DNA of 42,300 nt from the NCBI GenBank assembly GCA_045637525.1, contig JAZTZP010000089.1:1-42300 (forward strand), given 5' to 3'. The notes under the pieces are model-generated. The model made no database searches. It was not told the DNA's origin and was given only the letters and a program-made list of their open reading frames with translations. The stretch's first letter is position 1. Every line of letters begins with the position of its first letter. Origin of the DNA: JAZTZP01 sp045637525 (GTDB taxonomy: Bacteria; Bacillota; Clostridia; UBA1381). A program made the position numbers and the translations under genes. Below, piece after piece: positions 7,456-16,045 of the stretch.

Positions 7456-10400
7456 ATGTACTACATAAATGAACCGGACGACACATTAGTAATGCTAACC
7501 CTTGCGGGCGAACAAACCGCGTATGAAATTTTGGTTACCCGATATCAAAAGGCGGTTATAGATTCTGCTATGTATGTTACTAAAAATCGTTTTATGGCAG
7601 AAGATGCCGCACAAGATGCTTTTGTTACAGCTTGGATGAAACTTGATACCTTGCAAGAACCAAAAAAATACGGTTCTTGGGTTTGCCGTATTGCAAAAAA
7701 CTGTGCTATTAATATGATAAACCGATACCGCAGTTTCTTGCCCCTTGACGTAGTGGAAAATTTGGATTTTTCTAATGATAGAACACTAAATCCCGCTGAA
7801 CTGTGTGTATTGTCCGAAAACAGAAACGAAGTGAATGAAAGTGTAGAAAAACTGCCCGAAAAGGTGCGCGAAATCATTCGACTGCATTATTTCGAAAACC
7901 TTTCTATTGCAGAAATTGCCGACCGTATGCGCATCTCCGAGGGGACTGTAAAATGGCAGCTTCACGACGGAAGAAAACGAATCAGAAAGGAGCTTTGTGC
8001 TGTGAATGAAAAGTATAGTGATACTCTTGTACAGCGTGTTATGAAGAAGGTTGAAGAACTGAAATTATGGCAACTTAAAAACGATAAAAGCGGATTTGAA
8101 AAAATATACAAAGAGGTACTTAAAGAAGTGGAAAAACTTCCCGAATGTACCGAAAAGCACCACGCCCTTGCCGATGTGCTTATGCGCGGTTGGTGGTGGA
8201 TTCCCGGCAAAAAGAATGACGCATTATTTGCCAGAATTTTTGAATCCGCCATGGAAGGTAAAAACGAAGAAGTAATGAACTTTATCGTAACTCGTGAGGA
8301 TTCCATGTTAGATGGTGGGGCGCGCATTGATTTTATCCGCGAAAAACAAATTCCACGTCTCGAAAAGGCGGGCTTTGTTAAGGCACTTGGACGCGAGTGG
8401 TTTTGGTTAGGGTATTATTTAATGAGAGATGAGAATATAGGAGAAGCTCAATTTGCATACAAAAAAGTTGAGGAAATTCTCTCTAACGATGATGCTTATC
8501 GTACACTTGTGCCTTTTGCTCGGAAAATGGAAGAAGAGTTGGCTGCGCGATACAAGGAAACCGCAAAGAATCGCTATGTGATTGGAGGTACTGCTGAAGA
8601 ATATCGAATGATAGACGGTAGAGCTCGCTATTGGGCAGAGGAAGGTTTCGGAGTAGGATATCTTGGTTCAATAGATAGGAAAAGTTCACGCATCTTGCGC
8701 AATGCTTCAAGTTGTGACGGACATTTCTTTGCTGATATTTCTCTTGGTGAATCATACGTAGGCTCCGATGGAACAAGGCTTACCTATATTTCTGATAATG
8801 AATCGGTGAGTACGCCTGCGGGCAGCTTTGATAACTGTAAGCTATGGGAGGTCAGACGTTTTACCGAAACACAAAAAATCGTATGCAGAACATTCTATAA
8901 GGATGGCATTGGTATTGTTCGTCAAGATCATATTACCGACGGAACAACAGATACTCATATTCTTGGTACATATGAGATCAAAGGAGGAAGTGGACTCCTT
9001 CCTATATTCCCCGGAAATACGTGGAATTATGATACCGCCTACTCTCCCGATGCAATCAAATCCGAGCTGAGCATCACAGTTTCTTATGCAGATGATGACC
9101 GTATTCTCATTTCCTATTGGGAAAATACCGAGAGAGTCGGATATGACAAAAATTCTTGGTTCGATATGGTACAAGAAATCGCAAATGATTATTACTGCAC
9201 TAAAAATGATGGTAGAGAGCATATTTGCGATGTCAACCCTGCCATTGAACGAGCAGAACAACTTACAGTTAGTCCTATGGAAAAAGCACATACAAAAGCA
9301 GCTGCATCAGTAGCAAGAAGAATTCTCTCTACTGATACAACGTTCAATCCTAATTATACTGCTACAGGGCATTGGAATTTCTTTGGCAGAAATTATATTC
9401 AAAAGAAATCCGACTCTCTATATTTGACCCAATACAATCCCCGTTGGTCATTTGAATGGAAACATATAGGTAGTATGGGTGATGCCGAAGTACCTGTTCT
9501 TTATAATGATATATTGGGAATTTTGCAGGATGCTACAAATTGCGTTTGGTCGGACGAGTGGTGTATAGGTGTATCTCCCATTATTGAATATACAAAATGG
9601 GATAGAACCGTCAAAACACAAATCACCTGCGCGGATGGCGGAACAATTACCACAAAGGCGGGTACTTTTGAAAACTGCTTCAAGCTTTGCCTTGATATCG
9701 GAGGAATGGAAGGTGGCTGGTCTTATCGCGGCGGTAAAAAGGTTTACTATTTTGCCGAAGGAATCGGAATTGTTCGTACCGAGAATGAATATTGCGGTGG
9801 CGCGAGAACAGCGGTTTACGAGTTCACCTCTTACGAGGGCGTTGGGGAAGGCTTTATGCCACTTGCTGACGGTCTTGTTCGTCGATATGATGCGCTTGGA
9901 CTGACAGACGGTTTTGTTGGCGCGGCGGAATATACCTATGTAGCGGATGAAGACGGTGATATCGTTGTATTTGCTGACCGCACAGGTATCCGTGAAGTTC
10001 CGCCTCCCATTACACAATACAGCGCAATTCAAGGCGAAGCGATTGAGCAGCAGCTATGGAACCAAGGAAAATGGCAAGCCACACAGGTAAAAAACGGTGC
10101 AAATAATTTTCATCTACTTCTTCATTTTCTCACACGGCCGAGCTTCAACCGAAACAACGCCCAAAGGTCGGTGGAAATTAATAAATTTAATTTGGACCTT
10201 TTGCACCTGCTGGGAAATGACGGAGATGTACCACCAGCATGGCAAAGTGTATATGGATGGAAAACAATTGTTCTTGCAGCTGCTTTATTTGGTAATAATC
10301 AAAAAGAAGATGGTTACGTGCAACTTGAACGTGCGTTAAAGTCGTGCGAGCAGATTGCACAGTTTAAAAAGGGAGATCTTTTGGATGCAGGAAAAAAAGA

Positions 10401-10623
10401 CTTACTCGGCGGTGCACAATACGAATACGGGTGCGGCGTGATTCGACTTTCCGACGGAACGAGAGAACCTATTTCCAACCAATGGGGAATGGAATACAAC
10501 GCAGCAAACTTATACTTTATCTTAACCACAACGCACGGTTGGGAGTGGTTTGATTCAGTCCGCAACGAAGAGCGTTTCAAAAAATATATAGAAAAAGCCA
10601 GAAAAATGGCTGATTCCAACTAA
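7456..10623 (+). CDS. ECF sigma factor fused to a very long C-terminal region
   Basis: 1055 residues from the ATG at 7456, which has GGAG 7 nt upstream; a GTG at 7450 is too close to it. Residues about 22-92 are sigma region 2 and 125-182 region 4, including LSIAEIADRMRISEGTVKWQ, the -35-binding helix-turn-helix. An ordinary ECF factor would end near 185. Here the frame continues without a break for about 870 residues: a helical, tryptophan-rich stretch (190-390), then beta-rich sequence. A module occurs twice: AGSFDNC (455-461), YKDGIGIVR (481-489), PIFPGNTWNYD (516-526); and AGTFENC (735-741), YYFAEGIGIVR (764-774), PLADGLVRRYD (802-812). A helical domain (about 855-1055) closes the protein. 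No membrane segment or anti-sigma gene is seen, so the extension itself may sense a signal or restrain the sigma part. Sigma domains are certain; the extension's role is unknown. Confidence 0.85.
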   Translation: MYYINEPDDTLVMLTLAGEQTAYEILVTRYQKAVIDSAMYVTKNRFMAEDAAQDAFVTAWMKLDTLQEPKKYGSWVCRIAKNCAINMINRYRSFLPLDVVENLDFSNDRTLNPAELCVLSENRNEVNESVEKLPEKVREIIRLHYFENLSIAEIADRMRISEGTVKWQLHDGRKRIRKELCAVNEKYSDTLVQRVMKKVEELKLWQLKNDKSGFEKIYKEVLKEVEKLPECTEKHHALADVLMRGWWWIPGKKNDALFARIFESAMEGKNEEVMNFIVTREDSMLDGGARIDFIREKQIPRLEKAGFVKALGREWFWLGYYLMRDENIGEAQFAYKKVEEILSNDDAYRTLVPFARKMEEELAARYKETAKNRYVIGGTAEEYRMIDGRARYWAEEGFGVGYLGSIDRKSSRILRNASSCDGHFFADISLGESYVGSDGTRLTYISDNESVSTPAGSFDNCKLWEVRRFTETQKIVCRTFYKDGIGIVRQDHITDGTTDTHILGTYEIKGGSGLLPIFPGNTWNYDTAYSPDAIKSELSITVSYADDDRILISYWENTERVGYDKNSWFDMVQEIANDYYCTKNDGREHICDVNPAIERAEQLTVSPMEKAHTKAAASVARRILSTDTTFNPNYTATGHWNFFGRNYIQKKSDSLYLTQYNPRWSFEWKHIGSMGDAEVPVLYNDILGILQDATNCVWSDEWCIGVSPIIEYTKWDRTVKTQITCADGGTITTKAGTFENCFKLCLDIGGMEGGWSYRGGKKVYYFAEGIGIVRTENEYCGGARTAVYEFTSYEGVGEGFMPLADGLVRRYDALGLTDGFVGAAEYTYVADEDGDIVVFADRTGIREVPPPITQYSAIQGEAIEQQLWNQGKWQATQVKNGANNFHLLLHFLTRPSFNRNNAQRSVEINKFNLDLLHLLGNDGDVPPAWQSVYGWKTIVLAAALFGNNQKEDGYVQLERALKSCEQIAQFKKGDLLDAGKKDLLGGAQYEYGCGVIRLSDGTREPISNQWGMEYNAANLYFILTTTHGWEWFDSVRNEERFKKYIEKARKMADSN

Positions 10624-10628
10624 AAGAA

Positions 10629-10650
10629 GCGCCGAGTAATCGGCGCCTTT
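10629..10650. terminator. Bidirectional terminator between convergent genes
   Basis: GCGCCGA (10629-10635), loop gtaa, TCGGCGC (10640-10646), then CTTT. It lies in the 33 bp between the stop codons of the sigma fusion gene and the pyridoxal kinase gene and can serve both. Confidence 0.75.
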
Positions 10651-10656
10651 ACTATT

Positions 10657-11487
10657 TTATTTAAGTCTTTCAATAAGATAGGATAACACGGGCTCGAACT
10701 TTGCGCCGTACCAATGGTTTTCCTCTTCCGCTGTGGCTTTAATGCACTCTACCGTGTAATCGGCGGCAATTTGGGCAGCTGAGAAAGCTGTTTTGCCAAG
10801 TACCTTAGCACCCACAAATGCAGAAGCGTAAATATCACCTGTGCCGTGGCAACTGTTGGGTAAAAAGTCGTGCTCATAATAGCTGTATTCGCCATTTTCA
10901 AACACTACAATACCCGTTTTGCCCTCTTTATACGAAACGCCCGTTAAAACAATATTCTTTGTGCCCAAAGCAGTAAGCTTTTCTAACAACAAGTCGATAT
11001 ACTCGCGGTCGTACTCGGTCTTATATTCCACATCAGCCAAAAGAGCAGCCTCGGTAATGTTAGGCAACAAGTAGTCGGCATTAGCGCAAAGGGTTTTCAT
11101 TTCTTCAACAAAAGCCGCATCAAAACCGGGATAAAGTTTACCACCGTCTGCCATTGCAGGATCAATAATAGCAGGTGCGTTCTCTTTTTTGCAAGCGGCA
11201 ATTATTGCCTTTACATATTCAATTTGCTTGGCACTGCCAAGGTAGCCTGTGTAAACCGCGTCAAAGGAAATACCCTCTTTTTGCCAATGTGCGCAAATAG
11301 CGGGCATATCATCGGTTAAATCTCTAAAGGTAAAGCCCTTAAAGCCTGCCGTATGGGTTGAAAGCACGGCAGAAGGCAACACGCAGGTTTCAATTCCGCA
11401 AGCCGAAATAATAGGAAGCGCTACCGTTAACGAGCACTGACCAACGCAGGAAATATCTTGAATAGTTAAAATTTTAGGGTATGCCAT
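10657..11487 (-). CDS. Pyridoxal/pyridoxamine kinase, CHED-type ribokinase fold
   Basis: A 276-residue PfkB-family kinase that phosphorylates B6 vitamers with ATP for pyridoxal 5'-phosphate salvage. The active-site loop reads CHGTGD at 213-218: D218 is the catalytic base, G215-G217 the anion hole, and the adjacent Cys-His is the signature of the CHED kinases, in which the cysteine holds pyridoxal as a hemithioacetal. Substrate-binding segments near the N-terminus (ISCVGQCSLTVALPI) and YTGYLGS are typical of PdxK/PdxY-like enzymes. The ATG has AAGGGG 7 nt upstream. It is divergent from a MocR-type regulator and shares its control region, as expected for a PdxR-governed salvage gene. ThiD-like activity cannot be excluded. 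Confidence 0.85.
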   Translation of the reverse strand: MAYPKILTIQDISCVGQCSLTVALPIISACGIETCVLPSAVLSTHTAGFKGFTFRDLTDDMPAICAHWQKEGISFDAVYTGYLGSAKQIEYVKAIIAACKKENAPAIIDPAMADGGKLYPGFDAAFVEEMKTLCANADYLLPNITEAALLADVEYKTEYDREYIDLLLEKLTALGTKNIVLTGVSYKEGKTGIVVFENGEYSYYEHDFLPNSCHGTGDIYASAFVGAKVLGKTAFSAAQIAADYTVECIKATAEEENHWYGAKFEPVLSYLIERLK

Positions 11488-11498
11488 AATTTATCCCC

Positions 11499-11548
11499 TT
11501 TACATTTGGATTTTTTTACATTATAATACGGTTGTGGTCTTGTGTAAA
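11499..11548. promoter_or_regulatory. Overlapping face-to-face promoters
   Basis: Plus strand: TTTACA (11499-11504), 17 bp, TATAAT (11522-11527), reading to the MocR gene. Minus strand: TTTACA (11548-11543), 17 bp, TATAAT (11525-11520), reading to the kinase. The two -10 boxes share 4 bp within ATTATAAT, so both cannot be occupied at once. Confidence 0.8.
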
Positions 11549-11579
11549 TAATCAAAAAAGGAAAATTATATATAACCAG

Positions 11580-12635
11580 ATGAAAACAAAAAAATACTAT
11601 TCACTTTATAACGAAATTAAAGAAAAAATAATATCGGGCGAATATGCCTCCGGCAGCAAACTACCCTCAAAGCGAATACTTGCCGACCAAAGCGGCGTTA
11701 GTTTAATTACGGTTGAAAAGGCATATTTTATGCTTGAGGACGAAGGCTACGTAACCCCACTTGAAAGACGGGGATATTTTGTGAACGAAATAGACCGTTT
11801 AAAGCTTGTGGCAAAAAGCAAGCCTTCTACCCCACCAAAAAAACTCAATGAGCCTACTTCCCAAAACGCCCAAGATTTTGAATATTCCGTTTGGTTTAAA
11901 ACCGTAAGAAAGGTAATTTCAGAAAAGGGAGATAAGTTGTTTCTAAAAGCACCCAACGAGGGGTGCGAGGTGCTTCGCAACGCCATTGCCGATTATCTTC
12001 ACCGCTACCGCCATATGACTGCCGACCCCAAACGTATAATTATAGGTTCAGGTGCCGAGCAACTTTATGAAAGCGTTATTAAACTTTTGGGGCGGGATAA
12101 AATATACGGCACCGAAGACCCTTGCTATGAAAAAATCCGCGACGTGTATACCGAAAACGGCGCTAAAGTTTGCCCCCTTAAAATGGGAAAGGACGGCATT
12201 AAAAAAACCGCCCTTTTGGAAAATCGTTTTGACGTTTTGCACGTAACCCCGTTTAACAGTTACCCCTCGGGCGTTACGGCATCTATTTCAAAAAGATATG
12301 AATATTTAAAATGGGCAAAGAACACCGGCAACTATATAATTGAGGATGATTTTAACAGCGAATTTTTTATGCCCGGCCACCCAATACAGTCACTTTACGC
12401 CCTTGACGACAGTGAGAACGTTATTTATATTAACACCTTTTCAAAAAGTCTTTCCCCCGCTATGAGGCTTGGATATATGATTTTACCCCAACAACTTATG
12501 GAAAACTATACCAAAACGCAGGGCAAATTTTCTTGCACGGTGCCCGTAATGGACCAATATATTTTAGCCGAATTTATAAATAGCGGCGCCTTCGAACGCC
12601 ACCTTAACCGAATACGCAGGAAAATGAATAAATAA
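11580..12635 (+). CDS. MocR/PdxR-like regulator, C-terminally truncated
   Basis: 351 residues. The N-terminus is a GntR-type winged helix (about 5-70: SGSKLPSKRILADQSGVS and the helix after it), joined by a polar linker to an aminotransferase-like domain whose PLP lysine is K289 in NTFSKSLSPAMRLGY. MocR proteins are usually about 450-500 residues; this one stops at RIRRKMNK, lacking roughly the last 100 residues (the small domain). Only 61 bp separate the stop from the next start, and no other frame carries the missing part, so the end was deleted rather than frameshifted. It faces the B6 kinase gene, which suggests PLP sensing. DNA binding may persist while regulation is impaired. The nearest ribosome site lies 18 nt from the ATG. 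Confidence 0.75.
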   Translation: MKTKKYYSLYNEIKEKIISGEYASGSKLPSKRILADQSGVSLITVEKAYFMLEDEGYVTPLERRGYFVNEIDRLKLVAKSKPSTPPKKLNEPTSQNAQDFEYSVWFKTVRKVISEKGDKLFLKAPNEGCEVLRNAIADYLHRYRHMTADPKRIIIGSGAEQLYESVIKLLGRDKIYGTEDPCYEKIRDVYTENGAKVCPLKMGKDGIKKTALLENRFDVLHVTPFNSYPSGVTASISKRYEYLKWAKNTGNYIIEDDFNSEFFMPGHPIQSLYALDDSENVIYINTFSKSLSPAMRLGYMILPQQLMENYTKTQGKFSCTVPVMDQYILAEFINSGAFERHLNRIRRKMNK

Positions 12636-12638
12636 CTG

Positions 12639-12667
12639 TTGAAAAGCAATTTTGTATGTGTTATAAC
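12639..12667 (+). promoter_or_regulatory. Promoter of the GH2 gene
   Basis: TTGAAA (12639-12644), 17 bp, TATAAC (12662-12667), ending 29 bp before the GH2 ATG. It begins 3 bp past the stop of the shortened regulator gene, so the GH2 gene is independently expressed. Confidence 0.7.
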
Positions 12668-12696
12668 AAAATAAAAGTTTTTTGGGGAGCAAAATT

Positions 12697-14922
12697 ATGG
12701 AAATAATTTCACTTAACGGCATTTGGAATTTAAAAGGCAAAAAACAAAAAGACGAAAAAGATATTTCTATTAATATAAACGCTTGCGTTCCCGGTTGTGT
12801 TCAGTTGGATTTAGCCGAAGCAGGATATTTACCCAAAGATTTATATATGGGGCTTAATATCCGCGAAACCGAAAAGTTTGAACTTTACGAATGGTGGTAC
12901 GAAAAGAATTTTGACTGTCCTATAAAAAAGACTAACGTTTATTTAGTTTTCGGTGCGGTAGATTGCTTTGCCGAATACTTCTTAAACGGTGTTAAAATTG
13001 GCGAAAGTAATAACGCCTTTATTGAACAAGAATTTAGGATTGACCAAGCTTTAAAAGACGGCAAAAACACCCTAACAGTACATATTACCTCACCTATAAT
13101 TGCCGCAGAAGGCAAGGAATATTCAAAACGATTATTAGGACACCCCATTCATCCCGAAGCCCGTTTTGTGAGAAAACCGATTCATTCTTATGGTTGGGAT
13201 ATTATGCCGCGTGCAGTTACTTCGGGCCTTTGGCGCGACGTTAGAATTGAAATACGGGATGACATTTATTTTAGTCAAGCTCACGTTCGTAACAACTCGG
13301 TTTTTTATTATGTTTTAGAGACGGATATTAAAGACTTAAATAACGTAGAAATTGAACTCGAAGCATTTTGCGGCGAAGATAGTTTTGTTAAACACCGCGC
13401 ACCAGTAACAAAATCAGAGGGCAGTTTAATTTTCAGTGTAAATAATCCTAAAAAATGGTGGCCTTACGGCTATGGTAAACCTAATATTTACGATGGCTTT
13501 GCCCGCATTTATAAGGATGGTACGCTTGTACACCAAGAAAAGTTGCACTTTGGAATCAGAACGGTTAAAATTGAACGCCAAGACCGCTTAAACGGCAAAA
13601 AAGGCATCTTTCGAATTCTTATTAATGATGTTGAAATTATGTGCAAGGGATCTAACTGGGTACCGCTTGATGCTTTTCACAGCCGCGATGCCCAGCGTTA
13701 CGAAAAAGCCCTTTCGCTAGTTAGCGATATTGGTTGCAATATTTTACGTTGTTGGGGCGGCAGCGTTTATGAAGACCACGCATTTTTCGATTATTGCGAC
13801 CGCCACGGCATTATGGTATGGCAAGATTTTTCAATGGCTTGTACCCGCTACCCCGAAACTGAAGAATTTAAACAAAATTTATTTAGTGAAGCGGTGTCGG
13901 TTATACGCAACCTTCGTAATCACCCATCGCTCATTATTTGGGCGGGAGATAACGAGTGTGATTCGGGAAATGTAGAATATAACCCGGACTTAAACACCTT
14001 AACTCGCGAACTTTTACCTAAAGCGGTCAAAGAAAATGACCCCGACAGACCATATTTGCCAAGTTCACCTTATATTTCAGGTGCCGAATATGATGCTGGT
14101 ATGCGCTCGCAAGTAATCGGTTCCCAGCTTGTAGAAGACCATCTTTGGGGACCGCGCGATTATTTTAAAAGTGACTTTTACAAGCAAAACACCGCCTGCT
14201 TTGTTAGTGAAACTGGCTATCATGGTTGCCCCTCGCTTGAGTCTATAAAGAAGTTCATCACACCGAAAAACGTATGGCCTTATGAAAATAACGAAGAATG
14301 GATTCTTCATTCAAGCAACCAAAAGGGCAAAGACCACCGCGTAATGCTTATGCACAAGCAGGTTATGCAATTATTTGGCGAGGTGCCAAAAACACCCGAA
14401 GAATATATTACCGCCTCGCAAATTTCACAGGCAGAGGCAAAAAAGTATTTTATTGAACGTATGCGCGTGGGTCGCCCGCAAAAGACGGGTATTATTTGGT
14501 GGAATTTGCTTGACGGTTGGCCCCAAATGTCTGATGCAGTAGTAGATTATTACTTTTCCAAAAAGCTCGCCTACAACTACATTAAACGTTCACAAGCACC
14601 GTTTACTGTCGCAGCCGGTGAGCTTGGCGACTGGTCGTTACCGATTTTTGCTTGTAACGATACCCTATGCGAAAAACAAGTAAGCCTTACCGTTCGCGAT
14701 GTAAATGAAGATAAAATAATTTTCGAAAAAGAATTTACCGTAGCCGAAAACTGTACTCAAAAAATAGCATCTATTCCCGTTTACTATTCGGAAAAGAAGT
14801 TCCTTATTTTTGAGTGGACTGCCGACGGCGAAAAGGGATGGAACCACTATTTAACGGGCTACCCACCCTTTAATCTTAATGAGTATATTAAAGTTATGGA
14901 AAAATACGGTTTTGATAAATAA
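12697..14922 (+). CDS. Beta-mannosidase-like glycoside hydrolase, family 2
   Basis: 741 residues from the ATG with GGGGAG 7 nt upstream. Order: a sugar-binding jelly-roll domain (about 1-190), an immunoglobulin-like domain (about 190-290), and a TIM barrel from about 300. The acid/base is E420 in WAGDNECD and the nucleophile E505 in VSETGYHG. WGGSVYEDHAFFDYCDRHGI and NWVPLDAF are typical of GH2 beta-mannosidases rather than beta-galactosidases. No signal peptide, so it is cytoplasmic and would remove terminal beta-mannose. It complements the alpha-mannosidase and ManA genes 6 kb away but has its own promoter. A beta-glucuronidase or exo-glucosaminidase activity is less likely but cannot be ruled out. 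Confidence 0.85.
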   Translation: MEIISLNGIWNLKGKKQKDEKDISININACVPGCVQLDLAEAGYLPKDLYMGLNIRETEKFELYEWWYEKNFDCPIKKTNVYLVFGAVDCFAEYFLNGVKIGESNNAFIEQEFRIDQALKDGKNTLTVHITSPIIAAEGKEYSKRLLGHPIHPEARFVRKPIHSYGWDIMPRAVTSGLWRDVRIEIRDDIYFSQAHVRNNSVFYYVLETDIKDLNNVEIELEAFCGEDSFVKHRAPVTKSEGSLIFSVNNPKKWWPYGYGKPNIYDGFARIYKDGTLVHQEKLHFGIRTVKIERQDRLNGKKGIFRILINDVEIMCKGSNWVPLDAFHSRDAQRYEKALSLVSDIGCNILRCWGGSVYEDHAFFDYCDRHGIMVWQDFSMACTRYPETEEFKQNLFSEAVSVIRNLRNHPSLIIWAGDNECDSGNVEYNPDLNTLTRELLPKAVKENDPDRPYLPSSPYISGAEYDAGMRSQVIGSQLVEDHLWGPRDYFKSDFYKQNTACFVSETGYHGCPSLESIKKFITPKNVWPYENNEEWILHSSNQKGKDHRVMLMHKQVMQLFGEVPKTPEEYITASQISQAEAKKYFIERMRVGRPQKTGIIWWNLLDGWPQMSDAVVDYYFSKKLAYNYIKRSQAPFTVAAGELGDWSLPIFACNDTLCEKQVSLTVRDVNEDKIIFEKEFTVAENCTQKIASIPVYYSEKKFLIFEWTADGEKGWNHYLTGYPPFNLNEYIKVMEKYGFDK

Positions 14923-14927
14923 AACAA

Positions 14928-14953
14928 CTCCCGTTTGCGAAGGCAGACGGGAG
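14928..14953. terminator. Terminator after GH2, probably bidirectional
   Basis: CTCCCGTTTGC (14928-14938), loop gaag, GCAGACGGGAG (14943-14953). The flanking T-rich tracts are imperfect on both strands. It separates the GH2 gene from the convergent DUF3784 gene. Confidence 0.7.
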
Positions 14954-14973
14954 CTATTTATTAATATTAGTTT

Positions 14974-15303
14974 TTAAAATATTCCTTTATTGTATTTAAT
15001 CATAGCATAAAATGCCATACCGAGTCCTACTATAAAACCCACGACCATAATTACCACACCAATTATAGTATAAACATCATTTTCTAAATAAAGCGTTAAA
15101 GCTGAAAGTACGCTATATATCATAATGCTAACGCCCATAATAATCATACCTTTGCCTACTAATTTACCAAAGGGCAAACGGTCTTCTTCGCTAACACGCT
15201 TTCTATGATATGAATGAAGCATTTCTATATTGCCTTTCATATTAAAAATACCAATTACAATGCAAAGTACACCCACAAAAAAGGCAACAACAAATTCTAT
15301 CAT
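14974..15303 (-). CDS. DUF3784-like small membrane protein
   Basis: 109 residues with three membrane helices (about 3-20, 49-72, 77-101). The loop after the first helix, MLHSYHRKRVSEEDR, and the following GKLVGKGM segment match the DUF3784 pattern, common in Firmicutes and of unknown function. It starts 1 bp after the stop of the P-loop kinase gene and is transcribed with it. Nothing suggests a substrate or partner apart from that kinase. Confidence 0.75.
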   Translation of the reverse strand: MIEFVVAFFVGVLCIVIGIFNMKGNIEMLHSYHRKRVSEEDRLPFGKLVGKGMIIMGVSIMIYSVLSALTLYLENDVYTIIGVVIMVVGFIVGLGMAFYAMIKYNKGIF

Positions 15304-15304
15304 A

Positions 15305-15829
15305 TTATACCTCCAAAAAATTTTTAATTTCTTCTAAATAATCGTTTTCAATTAGAACGTAATTAACACCGTGTTCAAGCGCTTTAGTTAAATTTTTATT
15401 GTTATTTGTCAAAATTTCTTCTAAAGAACAATCATCACACAATCTGTTTTCAATAGCGTTTGCATTAGCTTTAATATCATCAAAATGGTTGTTTATATAG
15501 TCCTCGCTCATAATAAGGCAAACGTATTTAATATTCTCTAAATATTCATCGCCGAAATATTTTTTATAATCAAAAGGAACGTAACAACCTTCAACAATCA
15601 AATTTTGCTTATTTTCAATAGCGGTTTTAATCATTTCACAGACTATGGGCCACAAATATTCGGTAAGAAGCTCGTCATCACTTAAAGGCGTAAGTGACGT
15701 ATTGCCGCTTCGAATAAGCCCCATTTTTAAATGGTCTATTGAAAGATAGGGATATTTATATTTTTCAAGAAGCTTTTGCGCTAACAACGTCTTGCCCGTA
15801 TGACTGGCACCTGTAATTATAATTATCAT
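15305..15829 (-). CDS. Small P-loop kinase-like protein
   Basis: 174 residues with a Walker A motif GASHTGKT at 7-14 near the N-terminus, YLSIDHLKMGL at about 28-38 as in nucleoside and adenylate kinase-like folds, and LIVEGCYVP (about 88-96) as a likely second strand. The layout recalls 2-phosphoglycerate kinase or zeta-toxin-like small phosphotransferases. No antitoxin gene is adjacent; the partner is a membrane protein. It has its own promoter (15860-15888) and AAGGGAAG before the ATG. The substrate is unknown. Confidence 0.7.
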   Translation of the reverse strand: MIIIITGASHTGKTLLAQKLLEKYKYPYLSIDHLKMGLIRSGNTSLTPLSDDELLTEYLWPIVCEMIKTAIENKQNLIVEGCYVPFDYKKYFGDEYLENIKYVCLIMSEDYINNHFDDIKANANAIENRLCDDCSLEEILTNNNKNLTKALEHGVNYVLIENDYLEEIKNFLEV

Positions 15830-15859
15830 ATATCTTCCCTTGTTTAATTAATTTATTTC

Positions 15860-15888
15860 ATTATGCCATAAAACCTATAGTTTTTCAA
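15860..15888 (-). promoter_or_regulatory. Promoter of the P-loop kinase / DUF3784 unit
   Basis: On the minus strand TTGAAA (15888-15883), 17 bp, CATAAT (15865-15860), about 30 bp before the ATG. Confidence 0.7.
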
Positions 15889-15940
15889 CCAAAAATAAAA
15901 ATCGTCTATTTTGCATTGTCGAATCCTTTTTTACTTAACA

Positions 15941-15980
15941 AAATTAAAGGAACCAACCCAAAGGCTGATTCCTTTAATTT
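15941..15980. repeat. Hairpin preceding array 2
   Basis: AAATTAAAGGAA (15941-15952) pairs with TTCCTTTAATTT (15969-15980) around a 16-nt loop. The stem ends and the flanks (ACAAAATTAAA to the left, ACTGT to the right) match the hairpin at 729-764 that stands before array 1. Confidence 0.6.
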
Positions 15981-16045
15981 GACTGTGGGCTACGAAAAAG
16001 ATATATTCTGCATTTTTGCATATGAATTCGAACTCTTACATAAAT

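Noticed and set aside
9448..10032. 194-codon minus-strand open frame
   Set aside because: It is opposite the sigma fusion gene, which has clear domain content in its own frame.
15305..15829. Zeta-type toxin
   Set aside because: Walker motif and size fit, but the partner is a DUF3784 membrane protein and no antitoxin-like gene is present.
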